Positions 27,184-34,654 of a stretch of DNA of 64,000 nt are shown here, piece after piece (the first letter of the stretch is position 1; each line of letters opens with the position of its first letter). The DNA is from Streptomyces rubradiris (GTDB taxonomy: Bacteria > Actinomycetota > Actinomycetes > Streptomycetales > Streptomycetaceae): positions 124,001 through 188,000 of the forward strand of contig NZ_BNEA01000007.1 of NCBI RefSeq assembly GCF_016860525.1, given 5' to 3'. Under the pieces are notes generated by a model. That model made no database searches. It was not told where the DNA came from and worked only from the letters and a program-made list of their open reading frames with translations. The translations under genes were made by a program, and so were the position numbers.

Positions 27184-28224
27184 TCAGGCCGCTGGTGCGG
27201 GGATGCTGCGGTAGCGCAGCCCGTTGTGGCTGCCGCGCAGGCTCTCCCGGGTGAACACCCGGGCCGAAGGGCCCGGGCCGAAGTCGACGATCCGGTCGGG
27301 CCGGCAGCCGTCGATCGCCGCGTGGACCGTTCCGGGCCAGTCCACTGGCCGGCACACCGCGTGGGCGAGGATGTCCGGCAGCAGGTCGCCGCGGTGCTGG
27401 AGGTTGACCGGCGCGTCGGCGACGTAGACCGGCAGGGCCAGCCGGTCTCCGGTCAGCGTGGACGTCATCAGGTGCCGGTCCTCCAGCGCCGCACGCACCG
27501 CGGCGTTCAGCAGCGGGGTGTGGAACGGCGCGGTGCTGCGCAGATAGGCCCAGCGCACCCCGGTGTCGGCGAACCGCCGTGCGTGCCGTGACCGGAAGCC
27601 GGCGAGGTCGGCCGGTTCTCCGGCCAGCACGTGCGAGCGGCCGGAGTTGGCGAGCGCGACGTGCACCGGGGAGTGAGCCGCGAGGTCGCGCAGTTCCTCG
27701 GCCTTCAGGCCCGTCACCGCTGCCATCGGGGTGGCCTCGCCGCTCCGCGGCGGCGCCTGCTGGTGACAGCGGATCAGGGTGAGCGCTGTCATGGTGATCA
27801 TGTCGTGGCAGAGTTCCGTGTACTGTCGGCGGCTGGTGATCCGCAGCCCGGCGACCACCGCGCCGATCAGGCCCAGACTGTGGCCGATGGCGGCCACCGG
27901 CGCGGGTCGGTCGCCGTCACGGCCGCCGATCGCGGGCTGGAGCAGGCACAGTTGGTAGAGGTGGGCGCACAGCCCGTCGACGATGGAGTGGTCCAGCGCG
28001 GCGTCGTCGGGCGACGCGCCGCGGAGCCAGGCGGTCAGCGGGAAGCCGCCGGGCAGTTCCCCGCGGTAGGCGTCCGCACCGACGTGGTCGAGCACGCCGG
28101 CCACCGCCTCGACAGCGGTGGTGAAGTACCGGGCGTTCTCGGGGCGCGCGTACAGCGCCCGTAACGCGGCGAGCGGCGGTCCTTGCATCCCCGCCATGCC
28201 GCTGAACAGGTAGAGGTCTCGCAT
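27184..28224 (-). CDS. Second, divergent acyltransferase/acyl hydrolase
   Basis: A 346-residue acyltransferase-fold protein with nucleophile S116 in 'IGHSLGLIGAVVAG' and 'STAPFHTPLL' as the histidine block. Its insertions and the 'GHSLGL' motif are closer to fatty-acid-synthase-type AT domains than to FabD. In trans-AT clusters a second AT often proof-reads (hydrolyses stalled acyl-ACP) or loads an unusual starter. Which applies here cannot be read. ATG start after GGGGAAAGG. Confidence 0.82.
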   Translation of the reverse strand: MRDLYLFSGMAGMQGPPLAALRALYARPENARYFTTAVEAVAGVLDHVGADAYRGELPGGFPLTAWLRGASPDDAALDHSIVDGLCAHLYQLCLLQPAIGGRDGDRPAPVAAIGHSLGLIGAVVAGLRITSRRQYTELCHDMITMTALTLIRCHQQAPPRSGEATPMAAVTGLKAEELRDLAAHSPVHVALANSGRSHVLAGEPADLAGFRSRHARRFADTGVRWAYLRSTAPFHTPLLNAAVRAALEDRHLMTSTLTGDRLALPVYVADAPVNLQHRGDLLPDILAHAVCRPVDWPGTVHAAIDGCRPDRIVDFGPGPSARVFTRESLRGSHNGLRYRSIPAPAA

Positions 28225-28247
28225 GTGCCTTTCCCCGTGAGGAGGTG

Positions 28248-29273
28248 CTACCGGCCGCTGGAAGGCGTCGGCAGGAGCTGCGGGAGGGCGTCCGCCTCGG
28301 CGACCAGGCGCCGGGCCGCCCGCTGTTCGAGCTGCCGCAGGCCCTTGAGCCCGCGCCGGATCCGGTCCGCCGGCAGCGCGGGCAGCCCGGACTGGAAGGC
28401 GGTGACCCGGTCCGACAGCACGGTGGCCAGCTGCGCGATGCGGGCGTAGGCGGACCGGACCTGCTCCCCGTGCGTGGTGTGGGCCAGGAAACGGTGGAAC
28501 AGGGTGCGTGAACCGGCCAGCAGGGCCATGCTGTTGACACCGGGCGCGCGGTACGCGGCGGTCACCGAGGCGCGCTCCACGACGAGGTTGTCGCCGACGA
28601 CGTCGTAGAGTTCGAAGCCGTCGCGGAACCGGCCGAGGAAGGCGCGGTAGGCGGCCTCGAACCCCTCGTGGTCCGGTCCGGAGGTCTTCCGTACGGTGGC
28701 GCAGCCGGTGAACCAGCGGTCGGGCTCGCGGGCGTAGCCGGCGCGCAGGACGTCCCAGCTCACGGTCAGCGGGGCGTACTCATGGTCGTCGGAAACGTTG
28801 TCGACCAGAAGGACGTCGGTGCCGCTCACTCCGCACAGCAGGAACGAGTGCAGCAGGTGGTACTCCTCGGGGAGGGTGCCGGCCCGGCGCATGAACTCCA
28901 CCCAGTACGGGAAGTGGTGCCGGGGCGCGTAGAAGAAGACCGGCTGTCCGGCGGCGAGGAACCCGGTCACACCGGACTCGAAACGGGCGAGGTCGACGGC
29001 CCCGGCCGAGAGCATCTCGAAGCCGAGCAGGCGCAGGTCGTCGTCGGTCACGTACGGGGTGTCGAAGGCCCAGCGGTCCTCGCCCCGCAGGTAGCAGTGG
29101 CGGTGGATGGCGGAGGTGGAGCCCAGCGCTCCGTACATCAGCAGATCGGACCAGCGGGTGCGGCCGCCGACGTAGGCGAGCAGTTGGGTCTTGCGGCAGT
29201 GCAGGTGGTTGTTCGGATCCCGGGTGCGGATCAGATCCAGGCCCGATAACTTGATCATCTGGTCGACGGACAA
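28248..29273 (-). CDS. BtrH/C39-like cysteine acyltransferase, first gene of trans-AT PKS locus
   Basis: A 341-residue protein with a papain/C39-like pattern: C26 in 'NNHLHCRKTQLLAY', a glycine-rich segment at 46-53, and 'HSFLLCGVSGTDVLLVDN' carrying H142 and D158. This resembles the butirosin BtrH N-terminal family, whose founding member moves an acyl group from an ACP to an amine. A role in releasing or transferring the polyketide is therefore plausible but inferred. The C-terminal 150 residues are helical and unassigned. The TTG start has GGAGG (29283-29287) 9 nt upstream. An ATG 15 nt inside lacks a ribosome site. Confidence 0.7.
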   Translation of the reverse strand: MSVDQMIKLSGLDLIRTRDPNNHLHCRKTQLLAYVGGRTRWSDLLMYGALGSTSAIHRHCYLRGEDRWAFDTPYVTDDDLRLLGFEMLSAGAVDLARFESGVTGFLAAGQPVFFYAPRHHFPYWVEFMRRAGTLPEEYHLLHSFLLCGVSGTDVLLVDNVSDDHEYAPLTVSWDVLRAGYAREPDRWFTGCATVRKTSGPDHEGFEAAYRAFLGRFRDGFELYDVVGDNLVVERASVTAAYRAPGVNSMALLAGSRTLFHRFLAHTTHGEQVRSAYARIAQLATVLSDRVTAFQSGLPALPADRIRRGLKGLRQLEQRAARRLVAEADALPQLLPTPSSGR

Positions 29274-29690
29274 GAGCGTAAACCTCCGTTCGGCGGAGCC
29301 TCTGTCGCGGAGGCTCGGACCGGGGAGAGCCGCACACCTCTTGAGGGGTGCCGCATTCCGACGGGTACGGGCCGTCCGCGCCGGGACGGCGACGCCGGGG
29401 CGGGTGTCAACGGATTCACCGAGGTCACGCACATCGATGTGCGGACTGTTCACGCGGCACACACCATGGATTTCCCGCCATTGGGCGATCAGGCGAGGCG
29501 CGCGGCGGCAAGGGTGGATGGGTCACGTGGGACCCGTCGATGGCTTCTTCGTCAGCGACACAGGCAACCGCTCAGGTGTTCGCCTGGTGCGCCTCATGAT
29601 GTCAGCGTCGTGGGCACCGGTCAATAAAAGTCATACGATTTGCCGTCCGTTGGGACTCCGCTCCACCTCTGCTCCACCGCCTCAATGACG
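29274..29690. promoter_or_regulatory. Promoter region of PKS locus with 16-bp palindrome
   Basis: About 400 bp without a gene ahead of the PKS operon. It contains a perfect 16-bp palindrome CGCACATCGATGTGCG at 29428-29443, centred about 163 bp before the TTG start, and a locally AT-rich stretch near 29615-29645. The palindrome looks like an operator for a dimeric regulator. No regulator gene is linked to it in the window. Confidence 0.5.
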
Positions 29691-29694
29691 GAAT

Positions 29695-30340
29695 GTCAGA
29701 TTCCGTACCCGCGACTCCAGTTGACCGAGGTATCTGTCGGCACGAAGGTCTGCCGATTGACTCCGCGTCGGCTTCCCCGCCGCGCAGCAGCCGCTTGAGG
29801 GCGCTGGTGCGTCGCTCGGCCAGGATGCGATCGGCCACTTCCCGTTCGGTGAGGAACCGAAGCTACGGCCTGCTGTCGCTGCGCCGGCCGGCCTTGGTGA
29901 GCAGGGCCTGGGTGTCGTCGGCCGCGCACCGTTCGGTGGCCGGGCGACGTCGTCGGGGTCGTCGAAATCCCCGCGGACGGCGACGGCCAAGTCGACTGTC
30001 TCCCGCAGCAGGTCCTGGATGCGCTGCCGGTGGGTGCACTGCGGGCACAGGCCGGCCGCGCCCGGCAGACCGCACTCCGCACAGGGCGCGGACCGGCGCG
30101 CCTGCGCAACGGCCTCCCGCTGTGCACGGCCGCGGGCCGCCACCGCCCGCCGCGCCTGGACCGCGGCGGCCTCCCGTGCGGGACACGCCTCCGCCCGCCC
30201 CGCTTCGCGGAGTGCGCCCTCGCGCAGCTGCCGTTCGTGGACCGGGCGTCGCCGGGCTGTACTGGCGCCGGCAAGCTGCTCGTCCACCAGGGCCCGCAGC
30301 CGGGCGCGAGACTCATGCCGCAGCCGTCGCCGTCGGCCCT
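29695..30340 (-). pseudogene. Decayed gene with two CxxC pairs
   Basis: The minus strand encodes a charged helix rich in Arg/Ala/Glu, then 'APCAECGLPGAAGLCPQC' and 'RQRIQDLLRETVDLAVAV' in one frame. Continuations appear in the other two frames: 'CAADDTQALLTKAGR' and then 'VADRILAERRTSALKRLLRGG'. The three pieces read as successive parts of one protein, so at least two frameshifts have occurred. The CxxC pairs suggest a zinc ribbon. I do not recognise the family with confidence. Confidence 0.5.
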
Positions 30341-30392
30341 GCCCGGTCCGTCCGCGACAGCGCCTTCCCCGCTGTCGATCCGCGCCTCGCCA

Positions 30393-30432
30393 CGCCGTGC
30401 CTCGGAGGCGGGACGGCCTCCGAGGCACGGCG
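30393..30432 (-). terminator. Hairpin terminator after S8 protease
   Basis: A perfect 17-bp stem (30393-30409 with 30416-30432) with a 6-nt loop, 30 nt beyond the protease stop codon. Strong intrinsic-type terminator for the minus-strand gene. Confidence 0.85.
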
Positions 30433-30462
30433 CTCACGACGGCCGGACCGCGGGCGAAGGGG

Positions 30463-31674
30463 TCACGGTACGAGCTTCAGCAGGCGGTTGGGCGAGCCCG
30501 AGCCGGCGCCGGTGACCTTGCCTGCCGTCGCCCCGTTCACCAGGGCCGTGGCGACCTGGGCCGGTGTGGCGGAGGCGTGGCCGGCCAGGTAGACCGCCGC
30601 TGCTCCGGCGACGTGCGGGGTCGCCATGGAGGTGCCGGAGATCGTGTTGGTCGCGGTGTCGCCGGTGTTCCAGCCGGCCGTGACGGAGGATCCCGGGGCG
30701 AAGACGTCCAGCACGGAGCCGTAGTTGGAGTAGCTCGCCCGGGCGTCGGTGCTGGTCGTCGCGCCGACGGTGATGGCCTCGGCGACCCGGGCCGGGGAGT
30801 ACGAGGAGGCGTTGGCGTTGCTGTTGCCGGCGGCCACCGCGTACGTCACGCCGCTCGCGATGGAGGTGCGCACGGCCGCGTCCAGCGTGGCGGAGGCACC
30901 GCCGCCGAGGGACAGGTTGGCGACGGAGGGACCGGAGTGGTTCCGGGTCACCCAGTCGATGCCGGCGATGACTCCGGCGGTGGTCCCGGAGCCGTTGTTG
31001 TCCAGTACCCGCACGGCGACGATCTTCGCTTTCTTGGCCACGCCGTAGGTGGAGCCGGCGATGGTGGTGGCCACATGGGTTCCGTGGCCGTTGCCGTCCG
31101 CGGCGTTGGTGTCACCGTCGACGGCGTCGTAACCGTAGGAGGCGCGGCCGCTGATCTGCTGGTGCGTGATGCGTACGCCGGTGTCGATGACGTAGGCGGT
31201 CACACCGCTGCCGGCGCTGTCCGGGTAGGCGTAGGTGCCGGACAGGGGCAGGGAGGTCTGGTCGATGCGGTCGAGGCCCCACGGCGCGTTGGACTGCGTG
31301 GTGTCGGTGACGCCGACCCGCTGGTTCTGCTCGACGGCGGCCACCGCCGGGTCGGCGGCCAGGCGCTCGGCCTCCGCCGTGGAGAGGGTGGCGGCGTAGC
31401 CGTTCAGCGCGCTACCGAACGTCCTGGTCACGCTGCCGCCGTACCGCTTGACCAGTTTCTTGCCCCTGATCGAGGAGGCCTTGAATCCGGCGTCCTTCCG
31501 GAGCGTCACGATGTAACTGTCCCGGACCGCCGTGGGCGAGCCGGCACCGATCACCTTGCCCACGGCGGGAGCGGCCTGGGCGGGGACGGCGGCGAGACCG
31601 CCGGCCAAGGCGGTCGACGCGATCGCGGCCATCGCGGCGAACCGTATTCTCTTGCTCCGCAGTTGTGCCATCAC
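30463..31674 (-). CDS. Secreted subtilisin-like serine protease (S8)
   Basis: A 403-residue preproprotein. A signal peptide (basic start, hydrophobic core, 'AQAAPA' near 32-37) is followed by an I9-type inhibitor propeptide (about 52-120, 'YIVTLRKDAGF' to 'VAAVEQNQRV') and a catalytic S8 domain with D164 ('YVIDTGV'), H200 ('NGHGTHVA'), N284 (oxyanion) and S349 ('GTSMATPHVAG'). The length and order match Streptomyces proteinase-K-like extracellular proteases. GTG at 31674 with AGGAGG 8 nt upstream. The ATG next to it is an alternative. Single-gene unit with its own terminator and an inverted repeat upstream. Confidence 0.94.
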   Translation of the reverse strand: MMAQLRSKRIRFAAMAAIASTALAGGLAAVPAQAAPAVGKVIGAGSPTAVRDSYIVTLRKDAGFKASSIRGKKLVKRYGGSVTRTFGSALNGYAATLSTAEAERLAADPAVAAVEQNQRVGVTDTTQSNAPWGLDRIDQTSLPLSGTYAYPDSAGSGVTAYVIDTGVRITHQQISGRASYGYDAVDGDTNAADGNGHGTHVATTIAGSTYGVAKKAKIVAVRVLDNNGSGTTAGVIAGIDWVTRNHSGPSVANLSLGGGASATLDAAVRTSIASGVTYAVAAGNSNANASSYSPARVAEAITVGATTSTDARASYSNYGSVLDVFAPGSSVTAGWNTGDTATNTISGTSMATPHVAGAAAVYLAGHASATPAQVATALVNGATAGKVTGAGSGSPNRLLKLVP

Positions 31675-32120
31675 GAGGGATTCCTCCTCTTGGCGGCGCG
31701 CACGGGTGGGGCGCGCGTCTGTGGGGGCGGGCGCGCGTGATCGCGCACCCTGCCGAGGCGGGGGCGTGGCATCCCGCTCGGGCTTCGATCAAGAGTTGCC
31801 AACAACGGACGCTCGTCACAAGGTAGTTGACGAAACGTCAACACACTTGCCATGGGCACGACATAAGGATGGGCGCGTTGCGGGGAGGGGTTGGGCACGC
31901 TCTTCCGCAGTCCCTCGCCGTCCACGGTCGCCGCCAGGCTCGGCGTGACGGCCTCGGCCGGCCGGGGCGCCGGAGCCTGCGCGAGGACCCACAGCAGGAC
32001 GGCGGAGAGTCCGGCACTTGTGCCGAGCAGGCGCCGGGAGTGCGAGCGGTGATGCGTGAACACAGAAGATGCGCACATATCCCGGCTGTCGACCACCCAC
32101 TCCCCGCCCTTGAAGGCGTG
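31675..32120. promoter_or_regulatory. Upstream region of S8 protease with inverted repeat
   Basis: A perfect GTTGACG-AAA-CGTCAAC inverted repeat lies at 31826-31842, in a stretch clearly richer in A/T than its surroundings and about 150 bp before the protease start. Minus-strand 31671-32078 also has an open frame whose first 45 residues look like a signal peptide ('LLGTSAGLSAVLLWVLA'). The rest is Arg/Pro-rich and unlike protein, so I do not call it a gene. Confidence 0.45.
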
Positions 32121-32124
32121 GTTC

Positions 32125-32420
32125 ACCAGCCGGCGCGTGACACGAACGGACGGCCGGAAGCATCACAGGCCAGGTGTGTCTCGCCGGTCAGGGCGGTGAC
32201 CCCGGCCGCGTCCGCCTGGCCTGCGCTGCCCGCAGCATCTGCTCGAAGGTGCACTCCTTGGCCCACCGGCGGACACGGGTGCGCAGCCTGGCTCACGGCC
32301 TGTACCGCCCGGGTAGGGAACTTCCACACGATCCCATCTCCCGCACCCACCACGACAATTGCCGGGCCGGAGGAAAGCCCCCGACAGAAGCCCTCCTCCG
32401 GCTCGCCCGTCGGCGCGGTG
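32125..32420 (-). mobile_element. IS5-family transposase remnant
   Basis: The minus strand retains scattered transposase pieces: 'DGIVWKFPT' (compare 'DAIAWKFRTGTQW' in Streptomyces IS5-type enzymes), 'CTFEQMLRAAQA' in another frame, and 'ALTGETHLACDASGRP' (compare 'GLTTKIHLACDGRGRP'). The intervening catalytic region is deleted and the frame is broken, so the element is dead. It abuts the ISL3-type remnant. Confidence 0.6.
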
Positions 32421-32422
32421 TT

Positions 32423-32847
32423 CACGGAGACTCGGATACAAAGGCAGCTACCAGCGCGTCCGCGCCTATCTGCGCAAGAAGCGCGCCTCCCCGCGGCCGG
32501 TGGCCGCCCGGCCGCCCTCGCCCCGGACGGTCGCCGGATGGATCCTCAGCCGCCCGGAAACCCTCACCGAGCCCGAACAGCTCCAGCTCAAGACTGTCCG
32601 CGCCCACTGCCCCGAAATCGACGCCCTCACCCGGCACGTCCGCTCCTTCGCGACCATGCTCACCGAGCGCCAGGGCGAGCGACTGCCTGACTGGCTCGAC
32701 GCCGTCCGACAGGACGACCTGCCCAGCCTCCACACCCTCGCCGCCGGCATCACCCGCGACCTCGACGCCGTCATCGCCGGACCGACCCTGGCCTGGAACT
32801 CGGGTGCCATCGAAGGGCACGTCAACCGGATCATTCTGTGGAATCTG
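32423..32847 (+). mobile_element. ISL3-family transposase C-terminal remnant
   Basis: About 140 codons of an ISL3-type transposase C-terminus. 'GYKGSYQRVRAYLRK', 'PSPRTVAGWIL', 'CPEIDALTRHVRSFA' and 'WNSGAIEGHVNRI' follow the end of the DDE domain, including the final catalytic glutamate ('GAIEGHVNRIK' in intact copies). The N-terminal two-thirds is gone and the frame leaves homology after residue 'RI', so the element is truncated at both ends. No terminal inverted repeat was found. Confidence 0.75.
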
Positions 32848-32929
32848 AGTTGTCAAGCGAGGCTCTCCAGGCCTGGTCTTAATGAGTGGCCGTGTCCCTG
32901 AAAGTTCTGCAGAATCCGGTGTTGTGACT

Positions 32930-33439
32930 ATGGGCATCTCCGGCTTCGAGCCAACCTTCCTCGTCGGGCTCGAAGCCGTCCGCGAGAATCACCGACCACG
33001 GTTGGCGGAGCTGCGCGGGCGGCGCCTGACCGGGTTCGCACTGGTGCGCTTTGTTGAGGACGGGGAATGGTTCGCTGATTGCCCGGTGGTGTTGGACTTT
33101 GAGGGCGTGCGAGTCGAGATCTGCCACTGGAAGTTCGATGAGCTGTCGATCGACTGGAACACCATCGACACCACCGCGGCGATCACCGGCTGGGAGTGGT
33201 CAGAGTTCACGCCTGTGTGGTCCAGCGCCGACGAACGGCTTCAGCCGTTCGTCGGCCAGGAACTCCGCGAGGCTTCCCTGCTTGAATGGCGCCCGTCAGG
33301 GCAGGACTTGGCCGATGGCACCATCGCTGTGGAGTTCGCCTTCGATGCGGATCGCTTCCGCATCTGCAACGGCCTCGACGAGAACACCATCGAAGTGGGG
33401 GATCCGCATCCAGACTTCGTGAGGCATCGGCTGGGCTGA
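32930..33439 (+). CDS. Hypothetical protein, acidic, 169 aa
   Basis: A 169-residue acidic protein rich in Trp/Phe/Glu ('FADCPVVLDFEGVRVEICHW', 'AITGWEWSEFTPVW'), with no signal peptide or membrane segment. The base composition is visibly lower in GC than its neighbours, and it sits beside IS remnants, so it may be acquired. The composition recalls small immunity-like or SMI1-like proteins, but I do not recognise the family. The ATG at 32930 is preferred. An in-frame GTG lies 6 nt upstream and the frame is open to 32882. Confidence 0.65.
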   Translation: MGISGFEPTFLVGLEAVRENHRPRLAELRGRRLTGFALVRFVEDGEWFADCPVVLDFEGVRVEICHWKFDELSIDWNTIDTTAAITGWEWSEFTPVWSSADERLQPFVGQELREASLLEWRPSGQDLADGTIAVEFAFDADRFRICNGLDENTIEVGDPHPDFVRHRLG

Positions 33440-33453
33440 TGAGGGTCGGCTGA

Positions 33454-33900
33454 TCACGTCGACTTCCGGTTGATCTCGACGACCGGCAGCATGGTTGCTC
33501 GGGCCGGGACGCCTATTTGTAGGGGTGTGGGTCCAGCAGGGGTGAGGGTGTCGGCGAGCCTGTCGAGTAGGCGGTCGAGCGCGCTCTGGCCGTCGGTGAC
33601 AGCTGCTTGCTCGTCCTCGGTGAGCGGGATCGAGACGGCCATCTTCTGCAGGTTGCTTTTGGCTTCGAGGAGTTGGGCTTTCGTGGACTCCTTGGGAGTG
33701 TAGAAGTCGCAGCGTGCGCAGGCCATGCGGTGCTGGCACTGCTCGAAGAAGGTGTAGGTGCAGTAGCCGTGTCCCAGGTCGTAGTGTTGCCAGGCTTCGC
33801 CGGTCGCGGCGGCTCCGGACGCGACCGCGTCGCGGTCGACCAGCACCTCGATGGTGCGGACGTTCCGTTCGAAGTAGCCGGCCTCGGAATAGACCACCGC
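33454..33900 (-). pseudogene. C-terminal fragment of a site-specific integrase
   Basis: The minus strand encodes 'HYDLGHGYCTYTFFEQCQHR', 'ACARCDFYTPKESTKAQLLE' and 'IPLTEDEQAAVTDG', then 'LADTLTPAGPTP'. I recognise this as the cysteine-rich tail that follows the catalytic domain in a group of actinobacterial tyrosine-type integrases. No catalytic Arg/His/Tyr region is present upstream; the frame runs into unrelated Arg/Pro-rich sequence near 33900. The gene is truncated at its 5' side. Confidence 0.65.
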
Positions 33901-34065
33901 TGACCTGCGGCCCGCGCTCCACGGAGGACTCGTCGGCAGCGGGTTCGGGGAGCCCGAGCGGGGAGCGTGACCGGCCCTGCCCGGCACCCGGCACGTTCCT
34001 CCGCGCCGTCGTCGTCATCGTCGGCGTCGACCGCGTCCCGGGGCACGCAACGGCCGCAGCCCGTG

Positions 34066-34533
34066 TCACGGTTCCGGGCGGAGCAGCCCTGTGCGGAACA
34101 GCCGGGCTGCGGCTTCCTCGATGTCGGCGCGGGCCCTCGACGGGAAGACGTAACGCCGGTGGGTGTTCTCGACCACCGCCCGCTCCAGAGCACCGTCGGC
34201 CGAGACCGATCGGAAGATCTCCAGGCACGCGGTCCCGAGCAGCGCGCCAGGCCCCTCGGAGCGCCGGTCTTCGATGGCCAGCCAGTGGCCGGACGCCCAC
34301 CACCGCACGTACGTGGGCACGGCCAAGTGGTCCGGCGGCGCTGCGAGGTGGTCGACCGCGTCGTCGGGGTGGTCGCGGTGCCAGTAGAGAAGGCCGTAGG
34401 GCCCCTGATGCAGTCGTTCGTCCAGGGCCTGGGCCCAGTGGCAGTCCGGGCAGTGGACGACGGGTTGCCCGTCGATCCTCCGGGTGTGGTCCGCAACCGG
34501 GCGGTGCGGCGCGGCAGTTCGGTACGCGGTCAT
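34066..34533 (-). CDS. Hypothetical protein, 155 aa
   Basis: A 155-residue soluble protein with 'VVHCPDCHWAQALDE' near the N-terminus (a CxxC pair), a His-rich middle ('YWHRDHPDDAVDHLAAPPDH') and a C-terminal 'SRARADIEEAAARLFR' helix. Composition and third-position GC are normal for a real gene. Function not recognised. The ATG at 34533 is preferred. A TTG directly precedes it. It stands alone between the integrase fragment and the RmlD-like gene. Confidence 0.6.
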   Translation of the reverse strand: MTAYRTAAPHRPVADHTRRIDGQPVVHCPDCHWAQALDERLHQGPYGLLYWHRDHPDDAVDHLAAPPDHLAVPTYVRWWASGHWLAIEDRRSEGPGALLGTACLEIFRSVSADGALERAVVENTHRRYVFPSRARADIEEAAARLFRTGLLRPEP

Positions 34534-34654
34534 CAAGACTCCGTAGGGGTCGGGGCGGAGATCTCCGCCGGGGTGCGTGGGCGGAGCGCGGAGGCGATCG
34601 CGGAGCGGTCAGACCGCTTGCCCGTCAAAGCTGTCATTCTTTCGTCATCCGCCG

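Noticed and set aside
31671..32078. Possible secreted protein gene with signal-like N-terminus
   Set aside because: After about 50 residues the sequence becomes Arg/Pro-rich and overlaps the promoter, inverted repeat and ribosome site of the protease gene.
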